Position numbers and translations under genes: made by a program. Shown here in pieces: positions 15,001 to 25,713 of a stretch of 64,000 nt of DNA (position 1 is its first letter; each line of letters starts with the position of its first letter). Under the pieces are notes generated by a model. That model searched no databases. It was given only the letters and a program-made list of their open reading frames with translations, and was not told the origin of the DNA. The stretch spans positions 8,306,519-8,370,518 of the forward strand of contig CM041090.1 of assembly GCA_023079485.1 (NCBI GenBank), given 5' to 3'. The stretch is from Archilochus colubris (taxonomy: Eukaryota > Chordata > Aves > Apodiformes > Trochilidae).

Positions 15001-16452
15001 AATGACTGAAAAAGGGAGGACCGTTAGTGCAGTTTTCCCCTGAGTAAAACCTAGGTTGCCTCTATATCTGAATCCATCTACTATAAATATGTTTTAAATG
15101 CTCTTTGAGCTGAAGTGGATTTTGCTTGTAATTCAAATGCCATTTAGGGAACAAGAAAGGTGTTCTGAAGAGCCTATTTAAAAGCTTGCAAAAGTAAGTT
15201 TGCTTACTTTGGTGGATTTATCTAACAAGAGACAGTAGTCCTGATGGAAATTTGTCTTGAGAAGTGAACATCCCAAGAGGCTACAGTGAAAAATATACTT
15301 AATTCTATTATAAGGAAATTCAGCATCTGAGGACTGATTGAAATATAGCCAGTATTCAACATTTACTAATTTGTTAGAACTAGAGATTTTCTGAAAACAT
15401 GGAAGATAAAGTATAAATGGTAAAATTTAAATTAAATGTTGTATTCTCTCTACATGATCTCTGTGTATATGCAAACATAAGGCTTTCCAAAATATAATTA
15501 GGAAAAGGTAAAGACTTTTCCTAGCAGAGGAATCAGAAATACTAGTAATGTACTATCCCATATGTTCTCTTCAATAGTCTAATGTGAAGTAGTAACCTGC
15601 TACTTACATTCACTCAATAGAAGTACTCCCATCATAGCAGAAGTTGGTTTTTTTTTCCTAACACACACAAATTTCTGCTGTTTAGCAAATTCATTAAGAG
15701 AGATGTAGGGGTTTATGTACATTTAGGACCAAAAATACAGAAGAACATGGCACAATCAAATAAACTGGAATATGTAGCTAACAAAGAAATACAGGGCCAC
15801 AAGCTGTATGGCTAGACTCCCACTCCAAACAATATGTATAATCCAAGAAAACTAAACTGTTTGTTGTTTTTTTTTTCTGAAACTTCCTCTCCTGTATTTC
15901 ACTTCCTATATACATGTTTTTGAGTCCTGAAATGAGTTCCCAGCACACAGGAATACTGAAAATATACACACATGCAAGTTAAAGAAGAAAAAAAAAGTAC
16001 CCTTGAATATCAACTGGATGCTTGTGTTGACAATGCTGATGTACATTTTTTTTCTCATTAATGTGTGGATCAAGAGGTTTAGTGTAAATTTAATGCATAT
16101 TGTGTTATTAGAAAGCCAGGATCCAGAAGGAAAAACTCAGTAAATGAAGATATTTAGACATACTGACAATCGTAAAGAATATGAGTGAAAAATATTTCTT
16201 GACAAATTCACATAATGTTTGAGAATTTGAGGGTACTGGAAAGAATGGAACAAAAAGATAATGAGTAGTTTGTTTGTCTTCTTTAAAGTAGTAAGTAAAA
16301 TGAACCAAGAGATCTCTAAGTGGTAAAGAAGCTTACACTTCTGTGACCTTCAGGTAACAGGAACAGAGAACACCCTTCAAATTAATTGGCCAGCTGGGCT
16401 TTCTTAGATCTTTCCTCATATCAGCTTTTATCACCTACTTTTGAAAGACACT

Positions 16453-16518
16453 CCAAAAAAAAAAAAAAGCAAAAAAACAAAAAAACAAAACAAACAAAAA
16501 AAACCAACAAAAAAAACC
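16453..16518 (+). repeat. A-rich low-complexity tract
   Basis: About 65 bp of A runs broken by single C or G. No retroposed sequence is recognisable on its 5' side. Confidence 0.7.
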
Positions 16519-18066
16519 CTAGCCAGATATTACATGGCAATCCCTGTCTAAAAATTGGTCTGGTTTCCCACATTTTGACCAAAATCTGATTTTGCAGTTA
16601 TACAGAAAAAACAGAGCTTAATATGAAATACCAAAGCATGATCCAATTATATTAAGTGTTAATCTCCAGTAATTTCCCAAGTAAGAAAGAATTTCAGAAG
16701 AGTTTCAAAAAATGCTTTTAATTTATTTATGTAACTTCTGAACCTTTGAAAATAGTCTGGAGGAGTGCATTTGGCTTAACAGATTACTCCTTCCCATTGC
16801 GATAACCTCCTTGTATATACATAGGCTTCATCTAGAGGTATTTCTTAGCAGTGCTGTCTCTTTTCCAAGCTTGTTACTGGTCTCCTTTGGTTTTCTTTGG
16901 ACACTTTTGTTTTGACAACAATCACAAAACTCAGTGCAGTTTTTCTGTTCTCTTTCCTCTTGTGCTTTGGGTGCTCAATTGTAGTAAGCTCTGAGTTATT
17001 TTTAAGCCATCAGATGAGTGACAATTTTTAAGGAAAAAAATGAAGGAGTCAGTTGTACACAGAATTCACTGAACATCCTAAGAAAAGGAGACTATATAAT
17101 GAAGTTTAAGTATGCTGTCCATCAAAATAATTTTGATTTTATTACAGTGAAGGTGAGTACTGCATAAAAAAATCCCATAGCCTAAGCCAAAGCATTTCTG
17201 TGGTTGCTTCCATTAAATCTTGTTTGCAGACAGATAAGAATGAGACAGCAGAAGAACTAACAGATGCTGGCAATCACTTTAGTAAGCAGAATAATCTTCA
17301 AGGATCATGAATTAGATAAGGATGAATGTTATTGTTTTCCACCTGCTACAGGTCTACTAGTATGACTGCATCTGGTGCCAAAGAAAGATCTTATGAATAT
17401 GAATGCACAATATGAATTCAGGCAGTTTTCTTCAGCTGAAAGGAATCTTGTTGAAAGTAAACAGCACAGGCATTGCCACTGGCCATTTAGTTACTGATGT
17501 ATGCTATTTATAGTTTGAAAAAAAGAGAACATAAGAGAGTTCACCTCAATGATTAAATAGTATCATATAATCAATAAGAACTGAGTAATAATCCCACAAG
17601 GTTGGCATTAAAACTTTCTTTCTATTCAATTTAGTCTGGTTTTTGTTTCCAAATGTCAGGCAGCAAATATCAACGTTTGAGCAAAACCAGTTGGTCTGAG
17701 AGTGTCTTAAACGGAACAATAATAAAGTGGGGCACAGAACTGCCCCAGCCCAGGCTAGAAATTTGCACATACATTTTGTTGACAAATCTACTTGCTTAAT
17801 GTTGTTACCCAGTGGCAGGATTATGTTCCTGGGGATATTAAAGACATTCAAGGTGTTAACATTTTCATAGTCATGATTGAAACTTCAAGTAATAACATGA
17901 AACCTCAAGAACCATAACATGTCGATGGACCCACAAATTGAATTGTGCAACAATACACATGGAATAAACTACACTGTCTTGCATTTATCTATTACTTAGA
18001 ATAATAAAACCCTTGCATGCAAACCAACCTTGTTCAGAAGAGGCAATACACTGATCTGATAGACTA

Positions 18067-18285
<219 letters not shown>

Positions 18286-18559
18286 TTAAAACTTACTCAA
18301 AATTACACATAAAAAGCACAGGAATACCACACTCCTCAGTTTGCAGACTTCCTTATACACAGTGCTGGCTGAAGAGATAAAAAACGACTTCAATCTTTTT
18401 TCTCACATAATGTATTAGAGGGCCAGCTAGGTAAGCATATTCTCTCTGCTGAACATGACTGGCAAATGTAACATATATAACAAACATAACATAATGCATG
18501 AGAAGGCCTAGTTTAAAAATTTTTTGCCTCTCAGAAACCTCTCTTCTCCCACCTTCACC

Positions 18560-19474
18560 TGAGATGGATGGACTTCAGAGAGGGACTAGGAGAGATAGAT
18601 CTCTCCCACTGTAATAGAAGATGAGGTTTCTGATCACCTGAGGAACCTGAGCATACCTAAGACCCGATGAGATGTATCCCAGAGTCCTGAGGGAACTGGC
18701 CTATGTCATTGCCCAGCTACTTTCCATGATTTTTGAAAAATCATGACAGTCAGCTGAAGTCCCTGGAGAGTAGACAAAGGGAAACATTGCATCCACTTTT
18801 AACAAGGGTAGAATAGGAGGACCTTGGGAACTATCAGGGCCAACAGTGCAGACTTGCAGCCCAGAAGGCCAATTGCATCCTGGGGTGCATCAAAAGAAGA
18901 GTGGCCAGCAGATCAAGAGCGGTGATTCCACCACTTTAGTCTGCCCTAGTAAGACCTCATCTTGATTACTGCGTGCAGCTCTGGGGCCCTCAGTAGAGGA
19001 AGGACACGGACCTGATGGAGCCCGTCCAGAGAAGGGCCACAGAAATGATCAGGAAGCTGGAACACCTCTCCTATGAAGACAGGCTGAAGGAGCTGGGGTT
19101 GTTCAGCCTGGAGAAGGCTGCGAGGAGACCTAATCACAACCTTCCAGTATCTGAAGGGGCCAACAAGAAGAATGGAGAGGGACTGTTTGCAAGGGCCTGG
19201 AGTGATAGGATGTGGGGCATGGTTTTAAATTAGAGAAGAGTAGATTTAGATTGGATCTAAGAAAAAATTCTTTACCGTCAAGGTAGTGGAAAAATGGAAC
19301 AGGTTGCTCAGGGAACCTGAGGCCTCATCCCTGGAAATATTCAAGGAGAGGCTTGATGAGGCTCTAAGCAACCTGATCTAGCTGAGGATGTTCCCCTGCT
19401 TACTTCAGGGGGGTTGGATCAGATGCCCTTTAGAAGTTTCTTCCAAGTCAAATTATTCTATGATCCTATGATTT
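18560..19474 (+). mobile_element. CR1 LINE with internal deletion
   Basis: Plus-strand CR1. The left part (to about 18838) matches the segment before the reverse-transcriptase core (CCCAGAGTCCTGAGGGAACT, then AAAGGGAAACATTGCA and ACCTTGGGAACTATC). It then jumps to the 3' part of ORF2 (GCCCAGAAGGCCAATTGCAT, ...). A readable frame at 19015-19233 ([17 protein letters not shown]...) is the C-terminal ORF2 segment. It ends with TTCTATGATCCTATGATTTT. The RT catalytic region is missing between the two parts. Confidence 0.92.
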
Positions 19475-21164
19475 TCAGTCAGGAGTTTTTTGTAAATTGA
19501 AAAGCTTCTCTGAAGGCTAAGTAACTTGTGCTGCCATTTCCACTCTGAATTATGAAGTCAGCACAGTTTGTCTTCACTATGGACAATTATGCTGGGAATC
19601 TCTTCCTCTCCAGAAACAGTGCCTAACTGGCCTCTGCTTGCAAATGGCATCACACAAGTATACTAGAAAAAGAGGTAAAACGGATGATGACATTCTGATC
19701 ATGAAAACAGTTTGTAGTTCAAAGCAGTATTCCCCTTCCGTCATTTTCTGTCCTCAAACCCCATCTTAAGTATGTTAAACACACAAAAAAAGCTTGACAA
19801 CTGGCATGTAACTTTTATACTGGCATAGCTCCAACACTACCTGCAACTTTTAATGTTTCCTTTTAATTTCCATGATTAAGGACCAGAAAAATTACATTTT
19901 TATAAAGGCATAAAAGACATAAAAGAAAGAATATTTTAAGTCTTCAAGCGAGGTACCCTTACCCTTTGATAAAAAAAAGAGCTGCACACATCTTCATAGA
20001 GCGGTGTATGCGTCCATTCTCGCTTTTATATACTCCAAGATCCCACAGTACAAATATAATATTGCTTTTGTCAATGATACCATGATCCTCTTCTGTCTAG
20101 GTTTTTCTCTGGTTACTCTAGATAGTGGCCTAGTTTATAGAAAGCTAGCAAGCACATATTACATACTGTCTCAACACTTTCAAGCAAGTAACTGTTTTGG
20201 TTGTTTGTTGTTTTTTGGTTTTTGCTATCTACCATATCTACCAGTCATTGCCTCTAAAATTTTATCCAGTGTCACCTTTTCACAGAACAAAAAACTCTTT
20301 TCATCAAAGTGACTGAAACAATTCAATTGAACCACATGTGAAATACTAATTTTTGCCTATGAGAAAATTAAAATTTAAGTAAAATTTCAGCCAGGACATT
20401 AATCAGAAAAGGAGGCTGAAAATAAAGGGAGATGATGATTACAGGCATTTCATTTAAATGAGAATAATTCCCTAATCACTACCTTTACAGAAAATACAAG
20501 TGCCATAAACCAGAACATATACAAACCTACCTAGGACTCCAAAGTTTCAGCTTACTGGCTTTCACAGACACAAAAATATCACTAAGGGAATTAACTTAGT
20601 GAACAGTTACAAGCCACTCTCATTAAGTTTATTTCTGTAATATGACATCAGTGTTTTTTATTGCTAAAACTAGCATTAATATTCTCTTTAAATCACTACA
20701 AGCTGTGGATTTCAGAGAAGAAACTAATATGTCGACATATTACACATGCACTACATGGTTTTTAAATATTTCCAGGGACAGGGATTCCACCACCACCCTG
20801 GGCAGTCTGTTCCAACACCTCACTAAACAGTGAGAAAAGTAATTTTCTCTCAGTAAAGAAATTTTTCCTCAGATCTAGTCTAAACCTACCTTGGTGCAAC
20901 TCCAGGCCATTTGCTCAAGTCCTGTCCTTGCTCACTTGAGAGCAGCGACCAGCACTCACCTCCCTGCAGCCTCTTGTCAGGCAGCTGTAGAGCACAGTAA
21001 GATCTCCTCTCAGCCTCCTCTTCTCCAGACTACACAAGTCCCTCAGCCTCTCCTCACAGGACTTGCTCCCCAGACCCCTCACCAGCTTGGTTGTCCTTCT
21101 CTGAACTCACTCAAGCACCTCAATGTCCTTCTTGCAGTGAGGGACCCAGAACTGAACTCAATAC

Positions 21165-21949
21165 TCAAGATGCAGCCTCAGCAGTGCTGAGCACAGGGAC
21201 ACGATCCCTTCCCTTCTCCTGATGGCCACACTGTTCCTCATACAAGCCAGGATGCCTTTGGCCTCCTCGGCCACCTGGGCACACTGCTGGCTCATATTCA
21301 GATGGCTGCTGACCCACACCCCCAGGTCCTTTTCTGCCTGGCAGCTTTCCAGCCACTCCTCTCCAACACTGTAGCATTGTACAGGGTTGTTGTGACAGAA
21401 GTGCAGGACCTGGACTTGGCCTTATTAAACCTCATTTTACTGACCTCTGCCCACTGGTCTGGCCTGTCCAGGTCCCTTTGCAGAGCCTTCCCGCCCTTGA
21501 GCAGATCAACACTCTCACACAACTCAGTGTTGTCTGCAAACTTAACTGAGGAAGCCCTTAATCCCCTCATATAGACAATTAATGAAGATACTGAACAGTA
21601 CTAGCCCCAGAAACAGCCCTGAGGAACACCACTGGTACCAGCTGCCAACAGGATTTATTCCATTAACTACAACTCTCTGGGCCCTGCCATGTAGGCAGCT
21701 TTTAACCCAACAAAGAGTACACATGTCTGTGCCACGAGCTGCCAACTTCTCTAGGAGAATGCTGTGGGAGATGGTGTCAAAGGCTTCACCGAAGTCCACA
21801 CAGACACCGTCCACAGCCTTTGCCTTGTCCAACAGGAGGGTCACCTGGTCATAGAATGAGGCCAGGTTGGTCAAGCAGGACCTGCCTTCCCTGAACCCAT
21901 CCTGGCCAAGCCTGATCCCTTGACTGTCCTGCACTTGCCACGTGAGCAC
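21165..21949 (-). pseudogene. CR1 ORF2 reverse-transcriptase remnant
   Basis: Two overlapping broken frames. The upstream one (21542-21949) reads ...GFREGRSCLTNLASFYDQVT..., then VDFGEAFDTISHSILLEKLA, the RT palm motif A region with its Asp, then the [10 protein letters not shown] motif. It then changes frame into 21298-21570 with [15 protein letters not shown]. The catalytic FADD box is FADN here, so the second catalytic Asp is lost. Later parts ([10 protein letters not shown], ...) are in the CR1 order. Frameshifts plus the lost Asp make it inactive. It is a dead LINE gene unrelated to gephyrin. Confidence 0.9.
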
Positions 21950-22789
21950 ACTCTTTTTGCGAGCACTGAGGTCAGGCTGACAGGCCTGTAGCTCCCTGAA
22001 TACTCCTCCTCAACCCTCTTTTAGATGGTTGTTATGTTGGCAAGCCTCCAGTCATCTGGGGCCTTCCTTGTTAACTAAGATTGGTGACAAACGATGGAGA
22101 GAGGCTTGGTGAGCTGCTTTGCCAGCTTCCTCAATACTCTTGGGTGGATCTCATCTGGCCCCATAGACGTGTGGGTGTCCAGGTGCTGTAGCAGGTCACT
22201 AACTGCTTCCTCCTGGATTATGGGGAGGTTGTGCTGATCTCTGTCCTTATCTGTAAGAGCAGGGGGCTGAATACCCTGGGAGTGGCTGGTTTGACTAATG
22301 AAGACTGAGGCAAAGAAGGCACCAAGTATCTCAGCCTTTTTTCATCCTTAGTTGTAATGTTTCCCCCTGCATCCAAAAAAGGATGGAGATTCTCCCTGGC
22401 TCTCTTTTTATTGTTAATGTATTTGTAAAACAATTTTTGTTGTTTCTTGTGACAGTGACTACATTGAGCTCCAGCTGGGCTTTTGCTTTCCAAATGTTTT
22501 TCTCTGCATGATCTTACCTAGATCCCTGAGATGTCTGCCCCTTCTTCCAAAGGAGGCAAACGCTCCTTTTTTTCCTGAGCCTCAGCAAAAGCTCCCTGTT
22601 CAGCCCGGCTGATTGTCTTCCCTGCCATTTTGTCTTATGGCACTTGGGGACAGCCTACTCCTGCACTTTTAAGATTTTCTTCTTGAAGAGTATCCAGCCT
22701 TCCTGAACCTCTCTGTCCTTCAGGACTGTCTCCTAAGGCACTCTCTCAACCAATATCCTGAACAAGGCAAAGTTTGCCCTCTGGAAGTC

Positions 22790-22844
22790 TGTAGTGAAAT
22801 GAGGCAACCAGGTGCCACTAATTGCCAGGTAGTGGGCATGAGCT
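22790..22844 (+). repeat. left terminal inverted repeat (55 bp)
   Basis: Perfect inverse complement of 23204-23258. It starts TGTAG and ends at a palindromic AGCT. The absence of mismatches suggests a recent insertion or gene-conversion-like maintenance compared with the decayed CR1 around it. Confidence 0.92.
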
Positions 22845-22936
22845 TGTGTTAAGCCCACCTGTGCCTGATTAGGGCAGACCCCCACTGCACATGAGCAGGA
22901 TTAGGGGGCCAATAAAAGCTGAGACTTGAAACACAG

Positions 22937-23028
22937 GCTCAGCTCACTCCTGATCTTACAACCTAGGCATTGCTTGGCTTTCTACTGCTTCCATGAGCAC
23001 CGCGCTAACCTGATTGCGCCACTGGAGC
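22937..23028 (-). pseudogene. tRNA-Ile-like unit C, with longer insert
   Basis: On the minus strand it starts GCTCCAGTGGCGCAATC, which I believe is identical to the start of vertebrate tRNA-Ile(UAU). GGTTAGCGCGGTGCTCATGG follows (altered anticodon region), then an insert of about 20 nt. After that come ATGCCTAGGTTGTAAGATC and a degraded 3' end, GAGTGAGCTGAGC, close to the complementary acceptor strand. It is the best preserved at the 5' end and the most decayed in the T arm. Confidence 0.72.
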
Positions 23029-23069
23029 TTTGTCTCAGCACCGCACTAACTTGGTTGCACCACTAGAGC
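23029..23069 (-). pseudogene. tRNA-Ile-like unit B, 5' half only
   Basis: On the minus strand: GCTCTAGTGGTGCAACCAAG, then TTAGTGCGGTGCTGAG. It matches the 5' half (acceptor strand and D arm, A-box region) of the same tRNA and then runs directly into unit C. It has no anticodon stem or T arm. Confidence 0.65.
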
Positions 23070-23076
23070 TCATCAC

Positions 23077-23164
23077 CATTAGGGTGAGACTCAAACCCAC
23101 GGCCTCAGCATTGCTTGGGTTTGCAGTATAAGTACCACGCGCTAACTGGCGGCGCCACTCGAGC
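23077..23164 (-). pseudogene. tRNA-Ile(UAU)-like unit A, with intron-like insert
   Basis: Read on the minus strand it starts GCTCGAGTGGCGCCGCCAGT, then TTAGCGCGTGGTACTTATA (D arm and a UAU anticodon region). An insert of about 14 nt follows, then AATGCTGAGGCCGTGGGTTT and GAGTCTCACC (variable loop and T arm with a B-box-like sequence). This order matches vertebrate tRNA-Ile(UAU), one of the few intron-containing nuclear tRNAs. The acceptor 3' strand is replaced (CCTAATG), so a working cloverleaf is unlikely. The A and B box positions are kept, so Pol III transcription is possible. Confidence 0.75.
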
Positions 23165-23203
23165 CTCACCCTAATGGTGTGCTCATCACTTGCAAGGGTG
23201 ATG

Positions 23204-23258
23204 AGCTCATGCCCACTACCTGGCAATTAGTGGCACCTGGTTGCCTCATTTCACTACA
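23204..23258 (-). repeat. right terminal inverted repeat (55 bp)
   Basis: Mirror of the left repeat, ending CTACA, followed at once by the second GAAGTC copy of the target duplication. Confidence 0.92.
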
Positions 23259-23320
23259 GAAGTCAATGGCAGAGGTTTTGCTAAACCCCCTCTTTACTTT
23301 CCCAAGGACTGAGAACTTCA

Positions 23321-23608
23321 TCATTTCATGGTCATTAAACTAAGATGGCCTCTGACCACCACATCTCCCACCAGTTCTTCCCTGCTGGTGAACAGCAGAT
23401 TTAGCAAGACATCTCCTCTGGGATGCTCACTTACCAGCTGTGACAGTAAGTTATCTTCCATACACTTTAGGAACCTCCTAGCCTGTCTCCTCTCTGCTAC
23501 ATTATATTTCCAGCAGACATGTGGTAGACACCAATACAAGATCAAGCAGTTGCAGAATTCTTCATCTGCCTCCTCAGTCTGGTTGGGTGTTCTATAACAG
23601 ACACCCAA
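23321..23608 (-). pseudogene. CR1 ORF2 endonuclease remnant
   Basis: Open frame of 95 codons reading GVCYRTPNQTEEADEEFCNC..., RFLKCMEDNLLSQLVSEHPR, then LLNLLFTSREELVGDVVVRG. This is the C-terminal half of the CR1 APE-type endonuclease. The usual GDFN/H-P segment is altered and the final SDH catalytic triplet appears as SLMTM, so activity is not expected. It belongs to the same CR1 copy as the RT remnant, separated from it by the inserted 469-bp element. Confidence 0.85.
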
Positions 23609-25713
23609 CAGTATTCTCTTTTTTATTTGCCTTACCCCTCACCCTTACCCATGACCACTTATCATCACTATCATCATCAAGCTCTAAATAACCAAAACAC
23701 TCCCTAACATATAGAGCCAAATGTTATGTAATAAGGGAATGTTATATTTTTCTCACCTATATTTAATATTTTTTCTTTTAGCAATCTAAGTCTCTTAATT
23801 AAGGCAACTTCTTGTTACTCCTGTTAAATATACTGATGAACCCATATGAAATTTCTGCATTTCCTGGAGCCTAGAAATCTGCAGTAAAGAAGTGTAAGAA
23901 TACTAATGCATTTTTTATAGGTTTTTGTTTGTTTGTTTTAGAAAAACTTTCACAAAGTCACAGAGTATTTATGATGTCTCTGTGTCTCCCCCTAAAATTT
24001 CTCAACTGATTTTCCAGTTTCAAATGAATTTAATTGAGATAGAGGTCTCAAAACAGGGTACAATTAAACTCAGTTCAATGTACAGTTTCTACAGTCGGAG
24101 TGGAAAATCTGTTGTAACAGACTGACTGAGAAACAAATGAATGAGAAATGAATGAAGTGATAGAGAAAGATATCCAGCAAATCCATCCATCATTGCATCT
24201 ATTGCAATTTTTATCTGATACAACCATTTCCATAAGTATTTTTATATCGCTTTAAACAGAACCAAGTGTTGACAAGAGGGGGAAAAAGGAAAAGATATGA
24301 GCTCTTTTAGTCTCTTTTGCCTTTAAAACAAAGATTGACAGTGCTGGAGAGGTACTAAGAACACAAGCTCTAGATGGTAATTTCTCTGACCATTAAAAAG
24401 AGCAAAAATGCCATAAAAACACAGACCTTACAAAACTTCCCAACTTTCTGAAAAAAACAGCCACTTCCAGATCTGAGTTTTAAGATCTGATTTGGATTAG
24501 AGAATGCATAAAATAATAGCACAACAGTAATTTGCCAAAGGGCACAGAAGCCTGGATGACAGCTAAACTGTGTGCTTCAGAGAGGCTGAATTCACTGCTT
24601 TACTGATACTAAAGAACATGCAAATTCTAGTTTAGTAACTTCAACTCAAAAAAATGAAATTACTGCAATAAATGTGTCTCTGTGTATGCCTGTACTCATA
24701 TACAGCTTTACCATCAGGTGTGTGAATTTTAAGCCTTCACATTTCTTCAGTGACTTTTCAAGAGAGAGGGTCATCGTGTTTTACATACACCACACTATTT
24801 GCCTAAGGGAAGAATAAAATGCAGCCTCTGGTCAGCTAATTTAGTGACATATTTTCCCAAGAACTTACACCCCATTTGCTGGATGACACGGAAGAACAGG
24901 TCAGACAGCAAAACCCTCTCTAGGCCAACTGCCTTCCTTTATTTTCTCTAACCTAAAGTTATGACTACAATTACATTTCATTCCTGATGATACTGTAGTC
25001 ATTATTCTATCTTGATTCAAGCCTAGACTTGATTTCCACCCTGAGAGATAGATATAAAGTACAGCATTTTGTTACAGCCTGAGTTAAAACCTCTGGATTA
25101 TAATAAACCAAGTTTTTTCAACCATCCATTGAAATAGTTGCCTACTGTTAACTAAAATCCAGTAATGTACAGTAAGTTTACTGTATCCTGACTTCTTAAG
25201 TCTGTTCTTCTGTCTTTGAGAAACTAGACTTCAAAACAAAATACAGAAATAGGGGAAAAACTGTAAGCAATGAAAGTAAACTATGAGCAGCCAGTGCAAA
25301 TGCTGCATTATGTTGACAAATGATTGAGAGAAAAAAAGCAAAGCAAGGCAAACAAAGGGGTAAATGCTACCAAAATTTCATAGCTCTAAAGCAGTAATTT
25401 TAGGTGACTTAAAAACAATATTCAGTTACTGAGCATATTAGATGATAAAGCTGATGACTAACACAGGCTTTACAGCAGGGCTTATCTCAGAAGCCAAATG
25501 ATTCAAAGTGACAATGCACATGAACTTTACCTTCTTTAGCCCTGTATCTTAGCCAGAATATTTTCTGTATTATGTTCTCCAAAAGATAGCACTGATGTGT
25601 CTTTGTTAGAAGAAAATAAGTAACACTGTCTGTTGACACAGTAGACTAGTAAGCAGGCAGTGTATTTTTAGCTGCTGTTAGTGCTGCAAAAGCCTCTTGG
25701 AAGTGTCTCTTAC

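Larger units (their letters stand above)
22790..23258. mobile_element. 469-bp inverted-repeat element with tRNA-like cargo
   Basis: A discrete insertion inside the minus-strand CR1. Left end TGTAGTGAAATGAGGCAACC, right end the exact inverse (ends CATTTCACTACA). The inverted repeats are 55 bp with no mismatch. The 6-bp flanks GAAGTC (22784-22789) and GAAGTC (23259-23264) form a target duplication. Removing the insert restores the CR1 reading CTGGAAGTCAATGG. TG...CA ends plus a 6-bp duplication are typical of retroviral-type integrase insertion. Long perfect inverted repeats are not typical of an LTR. No protein frame is present. The interior holds three tRNA-Ile-like units on the minus strand and AATAAA at 22911 on the plus strand. 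It could be a non-autonomous transposon, an aberrant LTR or a SINE-derived composite. Confidence 0.85.
20757..23620 (-). mobile_element. long CR1 LINE, interrupted
   Basis: Minus-strand CR1 about 2.4 kb long, not counting a later insertion at 22790-23258. From high to low coordinate it covers the end of the endonuclease domain, the linker, the reverse transcriptase and the start of the 3' region, stopping near 20757 at CCAGGGACAGGGATTCCACC. It lacks the CR1 3' tail. That is unusual, because target-primed insertion keeps the 3' end, so the 3' part was probably deleted later. Confidence 0.93.

Noticed and set aside
18724..18746. A palindrome ATGATTTTTGAAAAATCAT.
   Set aside because: It lies in the normal CR1 sequence before the RT core (CATGATATTTGAAAAGTCATGG-like) and arises from point changes.
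21302..21854. Plus-strand frames of 90 codons in the CR1.
   Set aside because: They are antisense shadows of the CR1 reverse transcriptase.
22789..23263. Alternative reading of the inserted element as CTGTAG...CTACAG with a 4-bp duplication AAGT.
   Set aside because: Possible, but TG...CA ends with a 6-bp duplication GAAGTC explain the same bases with a longer duplication and standard integrase ends.
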